34,293 nt of DNA. Origin: Brevibacterium sp. HMSC07C04. Lineage in GTDB: Bacteria > Actinomycetota > Actinomycetes > Actinomycetales > Brevibacteriaceae. The position numbers and the translations under genes were made by a program. Below are positions 1 through 8,200 of this stretch, piece after piece. How positions within the stretch are numbered: the stretch's first letter is position 1; each line of letters starts with the position of its first letter. The stretch covers positions 1-34,293 of the forward strand of contig NZ_KV823262.1 of NCBI RefSeq assembly GCF_001815905.1, in the 5' to 3' direction. Under the pieces are notes generated by a model. It did not search any database, was not told where the DNA came from, and was given only the letters and a program-made list of their open reading frames with translations.

Positions 1-47
1 GCGCTGCAGCGCGAGGCTCGGTTTATGAGCAGGCCTTCCCTGTTGTG

Positions 48-488
48 TCAGCCTGTCAGATATTCGCGGACAATCCATCGCCCGCGGTTCTTTTCCAACC
101 GCAGCGCACACGCTTTCGTCCGGGGCCTCAGTGCGATGGAGACAGCGGCCTCTATGACGTTCGGTGCGGGACTGCTCAGGCGCGGGCGGCCGATTCCCCG
201 GATGTAGTCCACAGGCTGTTCGGCGCGCAGGGTCCGGCGCACTCGCAGTGAGGATACGATGGCGCTGCGGACTTCCGGGGCGAGCCACCGTTCAATGGAC
301 TGCAGGGTCCGCACGCCGTATTCGACTTCGGTCAAAGCGGTGACGATTGAGCGGACAAAGGCGGCTGCGGCTTCCGCTTCGCGCTGTTTTTCAGCAGCTG
401 TCTGCTCTTTCGGCGTTGGAAGAGGTTTCTTCGGTGCGCGAACGCGGGTTCCGGCGGGTCGGGTCAGGGTGAGCGGTTCGGCGGTCAT
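48..488 (-). CDS. Rv3235-family (DUF6459-like) protein
   Basis: This is a 146-residue protein of the actinobacterial family represented by M. tuberculosis Rv3235. The family is small, basic and Ala/Arg/Pro rich, and its genes usually lie close to secA; its function is unknown. The first 35 residues are a Pro/Lys-rich low-complexity stretch. The conserved part follows: an alpha-helical region with AAFVRSIVTALTEV near residue 43, then a beta-rich C-terminal half ending in a short segment around GRWIVREYL. Several family members are misnamed 3-hydroxyacyl-CoA dehydrogenase in databases, and nothing here supports that. The ATG overlaps the stop of the upstream LysM gene by 4 nt, so the two are probably translationally coupled. 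Family assignment is by recognition of overall pattern and context; the next gene downstream (secA in relatives) would lie outside the window. Confidence 0.75.
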   Translation of the reverse strand: MTAEPLTLTRPAGTRVRAPKKPLPTPKEQTAAEKQREAEAAAAFVRSIVTALTEVEYGVRTLQSIERWLAPEVRSAIVSSLRVRRTLRAEQPVDYIRGIGRPRLSSPAPNVIEAAVSIALRPRTKACALRLEKNRGRWIVREYLTG

Positions 489-1297
489 GGCAGCTCCAGT
501 TCGGTGTTGGGATAGATGAGGTCGGGGTTGCCGTTCAGCACGTCTGCGTTGGCGCGACTGATGGCATTGACGCGCTCAGCTGTTGACTGTCCGGGCTTTG
601 GGTGAGCGAGTGCGATCTTCCAGATGCTGTCGCCCTCTGCGACTGTTACGCGATGGGGCGCGCCGGCTTTGTGCGAGGTCTTCGCCTCTGCCGTTTCGCG
701 AGTTTCACGTGGACTCTCCTTTGGCTGTGAACTGCGCGTCGGTGTTTCCGGCGCTTGTGAATCTGGCGCTTGTGAGCCCGGCGAACTCGACTCAGGCGGC
801 TGTGTCGGCCAGCTGGGGTCTGCCGGAGCGTCGGTGCGAGTGTCGAGATAGGGGGTGTCTCCCGGCGGTGTTGTCGGCCAGTGGGGAGGTGGTGTTGTGC
901 TGTGTGCGCCGACAGTCTGGGGTGCTGTTGATGAGCTCTGCGCAGGTGCGGATTGGCTTGGTGCGGCGTGGGCTGTGCTCGTTGCGAGAACGACTGCCGT
1001 CATGGAAGCTGCCGATGCTTTCAATGCGGCGGGGGCGACTCTGCGTGCTCCGGCCGCAAGCGCTGCCGCACCCGGCAGGCCGATGAGGTCAAAGGCGCGA
1101 GCGGCCGCGATGAGTGCCAGGGACAGCTGCAGGCGAAGTCCGGCGAGTGCGGCCGCGCACAGGGTTGTCACGACTGCTGCTGCGCCGATGTCTGCGTTCA
1201 GGGCTCGGTCTGCCAGAGAGGGCCCTGCTGTCAGCAGCGCGATGCAGATGAGCAGGTGCAGGGCGGACGCTCCCAGGTGAAGTTCGGTTGGCTTCAT
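485..1297 (-). CDS. Membrane-anchored LysM-domain protein
   Basis: The 270-residue product has an N-terminal membrane part with hydrophobic stretches near residues 9-30, 38-70 and 93-112. A Pro/Ser/Thr/Gln-rich linker of roughly 100 residues follows, then one C-terminal LysM domain (about residues 215-270) beginning HRVTVAEGDSIWKIA and ending in the typical YPNTELELP. LysM domains bind peptidoglycan glycans, so the protein probably spans membrane and wall; the role is inferred. I chose the ATG at 1297 because AAAGGAG lies 5 nt upstream of it; the GTG at 1303 sits on top of that Shine-Dalgarno sequence. The gene is cotranscribed with the downstream Rv3235-type gene (4-nt overlap). The same pair, LysM then Rv3235-type, is common in actinobacteria beside secA. 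Confidence 0.85.
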   Translation of the reverse strand: MKPTELHLGASALHLLICIALLTAGPSLADRALNADIGAAAVVTTLCAAALAGLRLQLSLALIAAARAFDLIGLPGAAALAAGARRVAPAALKASAASMTAVVLATSTAHAAPSQSAPAQSSSTAPQTVGAHSTTPPPHWPTTPPGDTPYLDTRTDAPADPSWPTQPPESSSPGSQAPDSQAPETPTRSSQPKESPRETRETAEAKTSHKAGAPHRVTVAEGDSIWKIALAHPKPGQSTAERVNAISRANADVLNGNPDLIYPNTELELP

Positions 1298-1325
1298 AGT
1301 CACTCCTTTGTGATCAGCTGATATT

Positions 1326-1353
1326 AAAATACATCACAGGAACTAAAGTGCAA
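1326..1353 (-). promoter_or_regulatory. Probable promoter of the LysM gene
   Basis: On the minus strand a TTGCAC -35 element (1353-1348) is followed after 16 nt by a TATTTT -10 element (1331-1326). A transcript from here would carry a short leader with the AAAGGAG ribosome-binding site at 1309-1303. The surrounding 1298-1425 interval is markedly AT-rich compared with the rest of the window. Confidence 0.5.
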
Positions 1354-1413
1354 CGATGTTCGAATAACTTCGATTAAAGTTTTTGCTCAATGGCTGGATT
1401 CTGTGACTCGCGG

Positions 1414-1419
1414 CACAAT
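1414..1419 (+). promoter_or_regulatory. -10 element giving a leaderless start
   Basis: CACAAT ends 7 nt before the ATG at 1426, and there is no Shine-Dalgarno sequence. The transcript is predicted to begin at the start codon. Confidence 0.5.
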
Positions 1420-1425
1420 GTATTC

Positions 1426-1917
1426 ATGGACCGCTTTGATGAGCTTTTTGCCGATCTCGAGGGCCAGGCTGCCGCTGAGGCAGCCCGCGAACGCGAGGGT
1501 GAATACGGTGACCTTGTTGCTGAAAGCTTCTACGAGGTCACCTTTGTTGAGCGCTTGGCCGGTGCCGTCGGTCAGCACGTTCATCTGCGCACTGCCTCCG
1601 GCGCTGTTTCAGGCACACTGGTGTCTGTCGGCGAGGGGTGCTGCTGTCTTGAGGGCGAAGTTCTCGTGATGCTTGCAGCGGTTGAAGGGGCTGCTCTGAG
1701 ACCGCGCGAACACGCGGCGCAGGGACGCTGGCGTTCGGCGCGGTCGATACTGGGGCAGTGGTGTGCGCAGCGGGCACAGGTGCGCGTTGAAACCGCCGGG
1801 GCGAGCCTTGAAGGGTTGCTGCACGCTGTGGCCCGAGACTACCTGCAGCTGCGCAGGCGGGGAGTCTTTGAGCTGGTGCCTCTGCGCCGGATCTCTGTGG
1901 TCAGGGTTCTGCGCTAG
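1426..1917 (+). CDS. Conserved actinobacterial protein of unknown function
   Basis: I do not recognise a named family for this 163-residue protein. It starts with an acidic, Ala/Glu-rich helix (MDRFDELFADLEGQAA) and has a beta-rich middle, about residues 45-85, with the pattern GQHVHLRTASG then GTLVSVGEGCCCLEG. That spacing resembles a small beta-barrel of SH3/Sm-like type, which is a weak inference. The C-terminal half alternates Arg-rich helices with another beta segment (VRVETAGASLEGLLHAVARDYLQL) and ends in VPLRRISVVRVLR, which looks like a second copy of the barrel pattern. No signal peptide or membrane segment is visible. The start was placed at 1426 rather than an in-frame codon at 1390 because a -10 hexamer lies 7 nt before it. 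It is convergent with the next gene, with only 6 nt between them. Confidence 0.7.
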   Translation: MDRFDELFADLEGQAAAEAAREREGEYGDLVAESFYEVTFVERLAGAVGQHVHLRTASGAVSGTLVSVGEGCCCLEGEVLVMLAAVEGAALRPREHAAQGRWRSARSILGQWCAQRAQVRVETAGASLEGLLHAVARDYLQLRRRGVFELVPLRRISVVRVLR

Positions 1918-1923
1918 CGGCGA

Positions 1924-2142
1924 TCACATGTCGGTGCCGGCTTCGATCTCCTGCTGGGTTTGGGCGTACATGCGCTGAATGTAGTTTTCGATTTCTGACT
2001 TCTCCACGCGCCACTGGCCTCGGCCGCCGACCTTGATGGCCCGCAGTTCGCCGGAGCGGACGAGGTTGCGCGCTCCGGCGGTCGAAATGCTGAGCATCTC
2101 TGCAACGTCGGTGAGTGGGAGGAAACGGGTTTCGACGACCAT
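1924..2142 (-). CDS. Small excisionase/BldC-type helix-turn-helix protein
   Basis: This 72-residue protein is almost entirely one winged helix-turn-helix of the MerR-like/excisionase (HTH_17) class. Helix 2 and the recognition helix are at about residues 10-30 (LTDVAEMLSISTAGARNLV). The motif GELRAIKVGGRGQWRVEKSEI that follows is the typical wing plus last helix. Proteins of this size include Streptomyces BldC and phage excisionases; there are no phage genes nearby, so a small transcriptional regulator is more likely. The start is supported by AAAGGAG 6 nt upstream of the ATG. It is divergent from the SAF gene, and this arrangement recurs in actinobacteria, which suggests that it controls the SAF/CpaE-like pair or itself. 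No effector domain is present. Confidence 0.8.
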   Translation of the reverse strand: MVVETRFLPLTDVAEMLSISTAGARNLVRSGELRAIKVGGRGQWRVEKSEIENYIQRMYAQTQQEIEAGTDM

Positions 2143-2202
2143 TCTGAGCTCCTTTGACTGGTGGTGAAGCGCAGGGGGTGGGCACGGATGGTGCGTCCGT
2201 GT

Positions 2203-2220
2203 ATATTCAAAGAAGAATAT
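2203..2220. promoter_or_regulatory. Perfect dyad in the divergent HTH/SAF intergenic region
   Basis: ATATTC and GAATAT form a perfect 6-bp inverted repeat separated by AAAGAA. It lies in the 145-nt AT-rich gap between the helix-turn-helix gene and the SAF gene, so it is a candidate operator. This is inference from symmetry and position only. Confidence 0.3.
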
Positions 2221-2287
2221 CCCGCAAACTGCATCAAATGGTAGCAAAATACATGTAACGGCAGAAAAATCGATCAATGGAGATCTG

Positions 2288-2908
2288 ATGCACACTGCAC
2301 CTCGCTTTCGCGCTCCCAAGCTTCGCGATCCGCGCGTTCTCGTAGCTGTTCTCATACTTGTCGCATCTGTTGTCGCCACGTGGTTTGTCGTGACGAGCGT
2401 TGCGAAAACCACGACGGTGTGGGCGGCTGCGGAACCGCTGGCACCGGGAACTGTCATCACTCGCGAGAACATCCGTCCGGTTGAGGTTCGTCTGCCAGAA
2501 GACAGCGGCGGCTACAAGCGCGCTGCTGATGACGACCTCATCGGCCAGACTGTTCTCAGCCCTATCGCTGCCGGGGACCTCGTGCCGACCTCTCAGGTCG
2601 GTTCCGGTGACAGCCTGGGCGGTCGTCGGGTTTCCCTGCTGCTCCAGCAGTCCCTGCCGGCAGATGTGAAGGCCGGTTCCCGGGTTGATGTGTGGGCAGT
2701 CGACATGCGCAAGGACAGGGGAGAGCCCCAGGCTGTTCTGCGCAATGCCGCAGTTCTTTCTGTTCAGCGTGAGGGCGGGGGCTTTGCGGTCAACTCCGGG
2801 GTGAGTGTCGAGGTCTTTGTGCCCAATGACAGCCTGCAGAAGGTTCTGCAGGCGATTGCGGCAGAAGATCACCTGTCGGTGGTGTCGATTCCGAAGGACA
2901 GCCCATGA
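2288..2908 (+). CDS. SAF-domain (CpaB/RcpC-like) membrane-anchored protein
   Basis: The 206-residue protein has a short basic N-terminus, one membrane helix at about residues 17-36, and an SAF domain from about residue 45 to 105. The signature is AAEPLAPGTVITRENIRPVEVRLP, then the second SAF element AAGDLVPTSQV. A C-terminal region follows with the RVDVWAVD and VEVFVPNDSLQKVLQAIA segments seen in CpaB-like proteins. In Flp/Tad pilus systems CpaB-type proteins act in the envelope at the secretin, but no secretin or pilin gene is visible here and the organism lacks an outer membrane, so the role is unknown. A GGAG Shine-Dalgarno sequence lies 5 nt before the ATG. The stop overlaps the next gene's start by 4 nt (ATGA), so the two products are made together. 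Confidence 0.8.
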   Translation: MHTAPRFRAPKLRDPRVLVAVLILVASVVATWFVVTSVAKTTTVWAAAEPLAPGTVITRENIRPVEVRLPEDSGGYKRAADDDLIGQTVLSPIAAGDLVPTSQVGSGDSLGGRRVSLLLQQSLPADVKAGSRVDVWAVDMRKDRGEPQAVLRNAAVLSVQREGGGFAVNSGVSVEVFVPNDSLQKVLQAIAAEDHLSVVSIPKDSP

Positions 2909-4179
2909 TTTCAGTTGTTGTCGCGGTCGATGTCGAGTTTGAAAGCTCCGCGGCGGCGGCGCTTTCTGCCGCAGGCGACATTGCGGTCCGCTCCCGTCCT
3001 GCCGATGCGGTCGAACTGGCTGCCGCGATGTCGGCCGGTGCGGCCGAAGTCTATGTGGTCAGCCGCTATTTTCCGGGCGTGGACGCCGAATTTCGGGACA
3101 GGGCTCGGCGTTTGGGCGTTCGGATTCTGGGCTACGGTTCGGGGCTGGTGTCCGACTGGGGCGTGGCTGCCGAGGTGGAGGCCGGCTGTCCGGCAGAAGC
3201 CCTGTGTGATGCGGTGCGCGCCTGCGCGCTTGCCGAACCGGCTGATATTCCCGAACCGCCGACGGCTGCCCCGGTATACAGCGGAAGTCCGGGGCGGATC
3301 GTCGCGGTGTGGGGCGCTGACGGTGCGCCTGGACGGTCCACGCTTGCGGCAGCACTTGCCGATATCAGTTCGCGGGCGGCTTCGACGATTCTGGTGGACG
3401 CTGACACGGTGCACGCCTCTCAGGCGGTGATGTTGGGGCTGCTGGACGACGCGTCGAAGATTGCTGCGCTGTGCCGCAGTGCAGAATCTCTTGACGAGGC
3501 CGTCATCTCGCGCTGCACTGCGCGTGTCCGGCCGGGCTTTGACGTTGTGACCGGGCTCAGTCGCGCTGACCGGTGGCCGGAGGTGCGGGCCGCAGCGCTG
3601 ACAGCTGTTCTGGAGGAGCTTGCCAAACGCTATTCGGCTGTCATTGTCGATGTTGCGGCCCGCATCGACCCGGATGATCCTCTCGCGGATCCCTTCTACG
3701 ACCGGCATGCGGCAACCCGGGCGGTCCTTGATTCCGCTGATGACCTCATCGTGGTCGGCGCGGCGGAACCGCCGGCGCTTGTGCGACTGATGAATGTCCT
3801 CGGAAGTGAGCGGGCTCGACGGGCAAAGAAACTGCACACCGTGGTCAATCGTGTGCGCGAAAGCGCTGTCGGGGCCGATCCCGAGCAGCGGATCAAGCAG
3901 ACGCTGATGCGCTTTGTCGGCTGTGAATCTCCGGTTCTTCTGCCGGATGCGCGCGATGCGCTCGACCGTGCTGTCCTCTCCGGCACCACAATCATCGAGG
4001 CCTCGCCGAAGAGTGCTCTGAGCATCGCCCTGTGGGACTTCGCCAGGACCTTGGGACTGGCACCGGCTGCCCGCAGGCGAACGGGACGGAACCGCCGGCG
4101 GGGGCTTGCCGATCTGCTGCGCTCATCACTCCGCGATACCGGGGCCGGTGCTGTTGAGCCCAGCGCCATTGGACAATAG
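2905..4179 (+). CDS. CpaE/TadZ-like MinD-family ATPase homologue
   Basis: The 424-residue protein has an N-terminal receiver-like region (about 1-105), a Pro-rich linker, then a SIMIBI/ParA-MinD fold (about 130-390). The nucleotide-binding loop is at residues 137-145 (GADGAPGRS). In ParA/MinD proteins this position reads KGGxGKT, so both the signature lysine and the Walker A lysine are missing here, the latter replaced by Arg144. The second conserved strand, ILVDADT (162-168), and a downstream VIVDVAA segment are kept. Related actinobacterial proteins, often named chromosome-partitioning proteins, appear to share the GAPGR loop, so this is probably a family trait and not decay. ATP turnover is therefore doubtful. 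The ATGA overlap with the SAF gene indicates a two-protein unit. The last about 30 residues are Arg-rich. Confidence 0.8.
   Translation: MISVVVAVDVEFESSAAAALSAAGDIAVRSRPADAVELAAAMSAGAAEVYVVSRYFPGVDAEFRDRARRLGVRILGYGSGLVSDWGVAAEVEAGCPAEALCDAVRACALAEPADIPEPPTAAPVYSGSPGRIVAVWGADGAPGRSTLAAALADISSRAASTILVDADTVHASQAVMLGLLDDASKIAALCRSAESLDEAVISRCTARVRPGFDVVTGLSRADRWPEVRAAALTAVLEELAKRYSAVIVDVAARIDPDDPLADPFYDRHAATRAVLDSADDLIVVGAAEPPALVRLMNVLGSERARRAKKLHTVVNRVRESAVGADPEQRIKQTLMRFVGCESPVLLPDARDALDRAVLSGTTIIEASPKSALSIALWDFARTLGLAPAARRRTGRNRRRGLADLLRSSLRDTGAGAVEPSAIGQ
4172..4177 (+). promoter_or_regulatory. -10 element inside the 3' end of the CpaE-like gene
   Basis: GACAAT ends 7 nt before the ATG at 4184, and no Shine-Dalgarno sequence is present. 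It overlaps the last codons of the upstream gene and would give the DUF6912 gene its own leaderless transcript. Confidence 0.5.
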
Positions 4180-4183
4180 GCGT

Positions 4184-4600
4184 ATGAAGAAGCGCGTGTA
4201 CACAGCCTGTGACTTCGAAGAATTCGCTGCCGCCTGGCCGAACCTGGGGGAGCGAACCGTGTTCTTCCTGACAGATTCTGCCGCGGCCCTGCGCGGGGAT
4301 GACCTTGACTATGCCGAGTGGCGCGCGATGACAGCCGCGGCGACAGCGGCAGCCGCTTCTGCGGCTTCCAGCGGCACCGCCAGGATTGTGGCGGCTGCCG
4401 ATGTTGAGGTGGGCGGAGCTTCGAACGTGGATGATCAGATCGCGGTGAGCACAGCGAGTCTTCCCGCGGCCGCCGTTGTGAGCTTTCATGTTGATGAGCA
4501 CTTACGGCACAGCAGCACGGAAGATGAGCTGATCGAGCAGGACCTGCTGTGGTATGCGCCGTCTGAGATCGACCACCTGCTTGCAGACTTCCGCGCCTGA
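4184..4600 (+). CDS. DUF6912 family protein
   Basis: The 138-residue protein matches the actinobacterial DUF6912 pattern: an N-terminal VYTACDFEEFAAAW strand-helix, a central acidic DYAEWRAMTAAA helix, a strand with ARIVAAADVEV, and a C-terminal DLLWYAPSEIDHLL motif. It has no signal peptide or membrane helix. The function of the family is unknown; the alpha/beta pattern suggests a cytosolic protein. The start at 4184 lies 4 nt after the upstream stop. A longer reading from 4106 would overlap the CpaE-like gene by 74 nt and is disfavoured. The gene converges on the DUF2505 gene. Confidence 0.8.
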   Translation: MKKRVYTACDFEEFAAAWPNLGERTVFFLTDSAAALRGDDLDYAEWRAMTAAATAAAASAASSGTARIVAAADVEVGGASNVDDQIAVSTASLPAAAVVSFHVDEHLRHSSTEDELIEQDLLWYAPSEIDHLLADFRA

Positions 4601-4637
4601 CCGCCGGTCTCAATCAGTCGGCCTCAGACTTCCGCTC

Positions 4638-4678
4638 GCCGGTTGAGAAGCCGCCCGTCGGCCAGAACCTCAGCCGGC
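4638..4678. terminator. Possible terminator between DUF6912 and DUF2505 genes
   Basis: GCCGGTTGAG and CTCAGCCGGC form a 10-bp stem with one G-U pair around a 21-nt loop, which itself holds a short GC hairpin. It overlaps the stop codon of the DUF2505 gene. There is no T-run, so confidence is modest. Confidence 0.4.
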
Positions 4679-5137
4679 TTTGGCGATTGAGGCCAGCCGG
4701 TCGCGGAAAACCCGTTCGACGGCGGCTGCCGCGGCTTCTTCGATCATGCCGCCCAGCAGCGGGACTGACGATTCCGCCTCGGCGTCGACCGTGATGAGCG
4801 AATGCCCATCGCCCAGTCCCTCAGCCGTGACATCGGCGGTGATCCGCAGCGGCACACCCGGGATCTCAGCCGCGTAGGCGGCCGGCTCATCCGGGAATGC
4901 GTCGGGCACTGTGATCGTCTGCTCCAGGTTGGCGGCTTTGCTCACAAAGGCGGCTGCCGCATCGGGAAGGTCAAAAGAGGCCAGTGAAGCACGGGCCCGC
5001 ACGATCGTTCCAGCATCACCGGCTTCGGCCGTCGCGGTGGAGCCCTCTGCTGTCTGCCAGCTGTGCGGGGAAGCCAGGATCGAGCGCACTGAGGTGGTTT
5101 CGGCCCGGAGTCGTTCACTCACTCGGATTTTCTTCAT
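4670..5137 (-). CDS. DUF2505 family protein
   Basis: The 155-residue protein belongs to the DUF2505 family, which is a SRPBCC/START-like fold with a large lipid-binding-type cavity. Visible features are the N-terminal basic strand (MKKIRVSERLRAETTSV), an alternating beta pattern in the middle (GTIVRARASL, PLRITADVTAEGLGDGHSLITVDAEAES), and the long C-terminal helix (GGMIEEAAAAAVERVFRDRLASIA) that closes the fold. No catalytic role is known; ligand binding is inferred from the fold. It is cytosolic, with no signal peptide. The start is fixed by a TATATT -10 element 7 nt upstream and the absence of a Shine-Dalgarno sequence. It diverges from gdh. Confidence 0.85.
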   Translation of the reverse strand: MKKIRVSERLRAETTSVRSILASPHSWQTAEGSTATAEAGDAGTIVRARASLASFDLPDAAAAFVSKAANLEQTITVPDAFPDEPAAYAAEIPGVPLRITADVTAEGLGDGHSLITVDAEAESSVPLLGGMIEEAAAAAVERVFRDRLASIAKAG

Positions 5138-5143
5138 TCGGCA

Positions 5144-5149
5144 AATATA
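5144..5149 (-). promoter_or_regulatory. -10 element giving a leaderless start (DUF2505)
   Basis: TATATT on the minus strand ends 7 nt before the ATG at 5137, so the DUF2505 transcript should start at its initiation codon. Confidence 0.55.
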
Positions 5150-5168
5150 CCGATCGTCGTTGACGACC

Positions 5169-5174
5169 TAGAGT
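5169..5174 (+). promoter_or_regulatory. Candidate -10 element of gdh
   Basis: TAGAGT would place the transcript start near 5181, giving a leader of about 30 nt that contains the GAGGTGAT ribosome-binding site at 5201-5208. It lies 20 nt from the divergent DUF2505 -10 element, so polymerase binding at the two promoters may compete. Confidence 0.4.
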
Positions 5175-5212
5175 GGTACCGAAAGCTTTAGACCACTCAT
5201 GAGGTGATGAGC

Positions 5213-8200
5213 GTGACGCAGGCCTACACCGCCGAAATCGCACAGAGCTGGCAGCAGCTGTCCGGCAATCCCGGATCAGCAGCCCTTGTCAGCGCGTATT
5301 ATCCGAATGTCACCGAAAGCGATTTCGAGGTGTACGGTCCGGAAGTGCTCGCGGCCACCCTCGACTACCACTTCGGTGTTGCCGGGCGCTTCGACGGCGA
5401 AGCACCGCAGATTGACATTCACAACCCTGACGCTGACGATCCTGACTACACGGGCAATCGCACCATCATCGACATCGTCGTCGGCGACAAGCGGTTCCTC
5501 CTGTCCTCGATTGTCAATAAGGTCTCCAGCCTCGGCTACGCCATCCGGGCTGTGCACCACCCCATCCTGCGGACCGTGCGCACCGGTGGCACGCTTGAGG
5601 TCATCGACCCGGCACAGCTGCAGCAGACCACAACCGATACATCGGCCCTGCCGATCATCTCGGCTGAACTAGGCGACGGCGGGCAGACGAACGTCGAATC
5701 GTGGATCCACATTGAAATCGACCGGATTCCAGAAGCAGAGTTCGCCCAGCTGCAGGAGACTCTCGCCAGTGTTGTCAGCATGCTCAGCGCCGCCACCGGC
5801 GATTATCCGGCCATGCGGGACCGAGCTCGGGAAATCGCTCAGCGGCTGCGCGAAAACCCGCCGGCAGACGACCTCGAAGACGAAGCGAGCGAAGCCGCGG
5901 CACTCCTGGAGTGGCTTGACGGCCGGTTCGCTTTCATGGGCTACCGCGAGTACCGGCTGAAGAACATCGACGGCCAGTCGGTTCTCGAACCCATTGAAGC
6001 CACCGCGCTGGGCATTTCCGCTATGCGCAGCGCCACCACCTCACCTCTGTCAGAAGCCGTTGCGGCACATGCAGAGGACCGTCACGTTCTCGTCCTGACA
6101 AAGGCGAACTCACGCTCCCACATCATCCGCCCCGACTACATGGACTACCTGGGGGTGAAAACCTTTGACGAGAACGGGCAGATCGTGGGCGAAAAGCGCT
6201 TTGTCGGCCTGTACACCTCGTCGATGTACACCTCGTCAGTCCTCGACATTCCCGTCATCCGCCGCAAAGCCCGAGAGATCATCGAACGTTCCGGAATGTC
6301 GCGCGAATCGCATTCGGGCGACGAACTGCTGTCGGTGCTTGAAAGCTACCCGCGTGATGAAATCCTGCAGTCGTCAGTCGAGGACATCGAAAAGGTCGTC
6401 CTGCCGGTGGTCAATCTGCAGGAGAAGCGCGAAGCCAGCGTGTTCATCCGCCGTGACGACTACGAACGCTTCGTCTCCGTGCTCGTGTATGTTCCGCGCG
6501 ACCTCTACGACACGGCCTCCCGCAAACGTGTAGAGCGAGTTCTGCGTCAGCGCTATCGGGCTGAGAGCGTGGACTTCGACGTCCAGCTGAGCTCTTCGGC
6601 GCTGGCTCGTCTGCACTTCACCGCCCGGGTTGCCCGCAGTGAGCCGCTGCCCGCGGTCGACTCCGCAGAAGTCGCCGCCCGGATCCGCGGGGCCGTGCGG
6701 TCCTGGAGCGAAGACGTGCAGGAATTCCTCGCCCCTTCCGGCACGCGCGTATCCCACAGCGACCAAGCCCGAGTCGCCCTGTGGGGCAATGCTTTCCCAG
6801 GAGCCTACGAAGAGTCCTACACGCCGCACGATGCCCTGACTGACATTGCCCGCTTTGAAGAGTGCGAACGGCTCGGCAGCGCACTCATGCGGTTCGAACC
6901 GGACTCCGAGCATCTGCGCGAAAGCGGCATCGACCCGGAAACACTGCCGGAAGACGCCGAACTGACCCGGGTGCGCATGCTGTTCTACAAGCGCAAGCCC
7001 GCATCGCTGTCGACCATGCTGCCGCTGCTGTCGTCCATGGGCGGGGACATCATCGACGAACGTCCGTACCGCCTGTCACTCGGCGACGGCACGCAGCGCT
7101 ACCTGTACGACTTCGGCATCGAGTTCCCCACACCCATCACGCAGGCCGACTTCGGCCGGCTGGAAGATGCCTACCTGGCAGGGTGGATGGAAGAGCGCGA
7201 GTACGGCAACCTCGACCGTCTGCTGCTGGCGGGCCTGAACTGGCGCGAAGTCGAACTTCTGCGCTCGATCGTCCGCTATCTGCGGCAGGCCTCGGTGGCC
7301 TATTCCGACAGCTACATTGCCCGCGTGCTGGCAGCGAACACCGACTTGGCCCGCGGCCTGGTCGACCTGTTCTCCGCAAAGTTCGACCCCGAGTTCTCCG
7401 GTGATCGCGAAACTGCGGTCAGTGAGCACGATAACCGGGTGGAGGCAGGCCTGCGCGGTCTGGCAACCCTCGATGAGGACCGCATCGTACGCTCCATGCT
7501 GGCCTTTATTCGGGCCGCGGTGCGCACCAACTTCTACCACCCGGCCGACGGCGCCCTGCCCACGGCGCTCGCGTTCAAACTGCTGCCCGAAGAGCTCGGC
7601 TTCCTGCCGCTGCCGCGCCCGCAGATCGAAACGTGGGTATATTCGCCGCGGGTTGAAGGCGTGCACCTGCGCTTCGGCGCTGTGGCTCGCGGCGGCCTGC
7701 GCTGGTCGGACCGGCGCGATGACTTCCGCACGGAAGCTCTCGGCCTGGCCAAAACCCAGATGGTCAAGAACGCTCTCATCGTTCCCGCCGGTGCGAAGGG
7801 CGGCTTTTACCCCAAGGGGCTGCCGGTGGGCGACCCCGAAGCCCGCGCAGCCGCCGGTCAGGCCGCCTACGAAGAGTTCATAGGCGCACTGCTGGACATC
7901 ACCGACAACCTCGACGGCAGCGGCACGGCTGTCAGCCCCGAGCGCACTGTTGTATACGACAGCGAAGACGCCTACCTCGTCGTCGCCGCCGACAAGGGCA
8001 CCGCCCGCTTCTCCGATGTCGCCAACGCGATCTCAACAGCCCGCGGCTTCTGGCTGGGCGACGCCTTCGCCTCCGGCGGGTCCAACGGCTACGACCACAA
8101 AGAAATGGGCATCACATCACGAGGTGCCTGGAAGTCCACGGAACGCCACTTCCGTGAGCTCGGGGTCAACACGGATGAAGATGACTTCACCGTCGTCGGT

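Noticed and set aside
1326..2254. The 9-mer AAAATACAT at 1326-1334 and 2246-2254 as a shared operator for the small HTH protein.
   Set aside because: On the minus strand both read ATGTATTTT, and TATTTT is well placed as a -10 element for the LysM gene and plausibly for the HTH gene, so a shared promoter hexamer is the simpler explanation.
2905..4179. The CpaE-like gene as a ParA chromosome-partitioning gene.
   Set aside because: There is no ParB partner, no parS-like palindrome nearby, the P-loop lacks both key lysines, and the coupled gene is a SAF protein.
4319..4480. The alanine-rich stretch in the DUF6912 gene as a possible tandem repeat.
   Set aside because: The GCN codons vary and the Ala run corresponds to a helix seen throughout the family; no DNA-level repeat unit is present.
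6209..6240. A short direct repeat (TGTACACCTCGTC twice) inside gdh.
   Set aside because: It encodes a YTSSMYTSS segment in frame within a conserved domain and is explained by the protein sequence.
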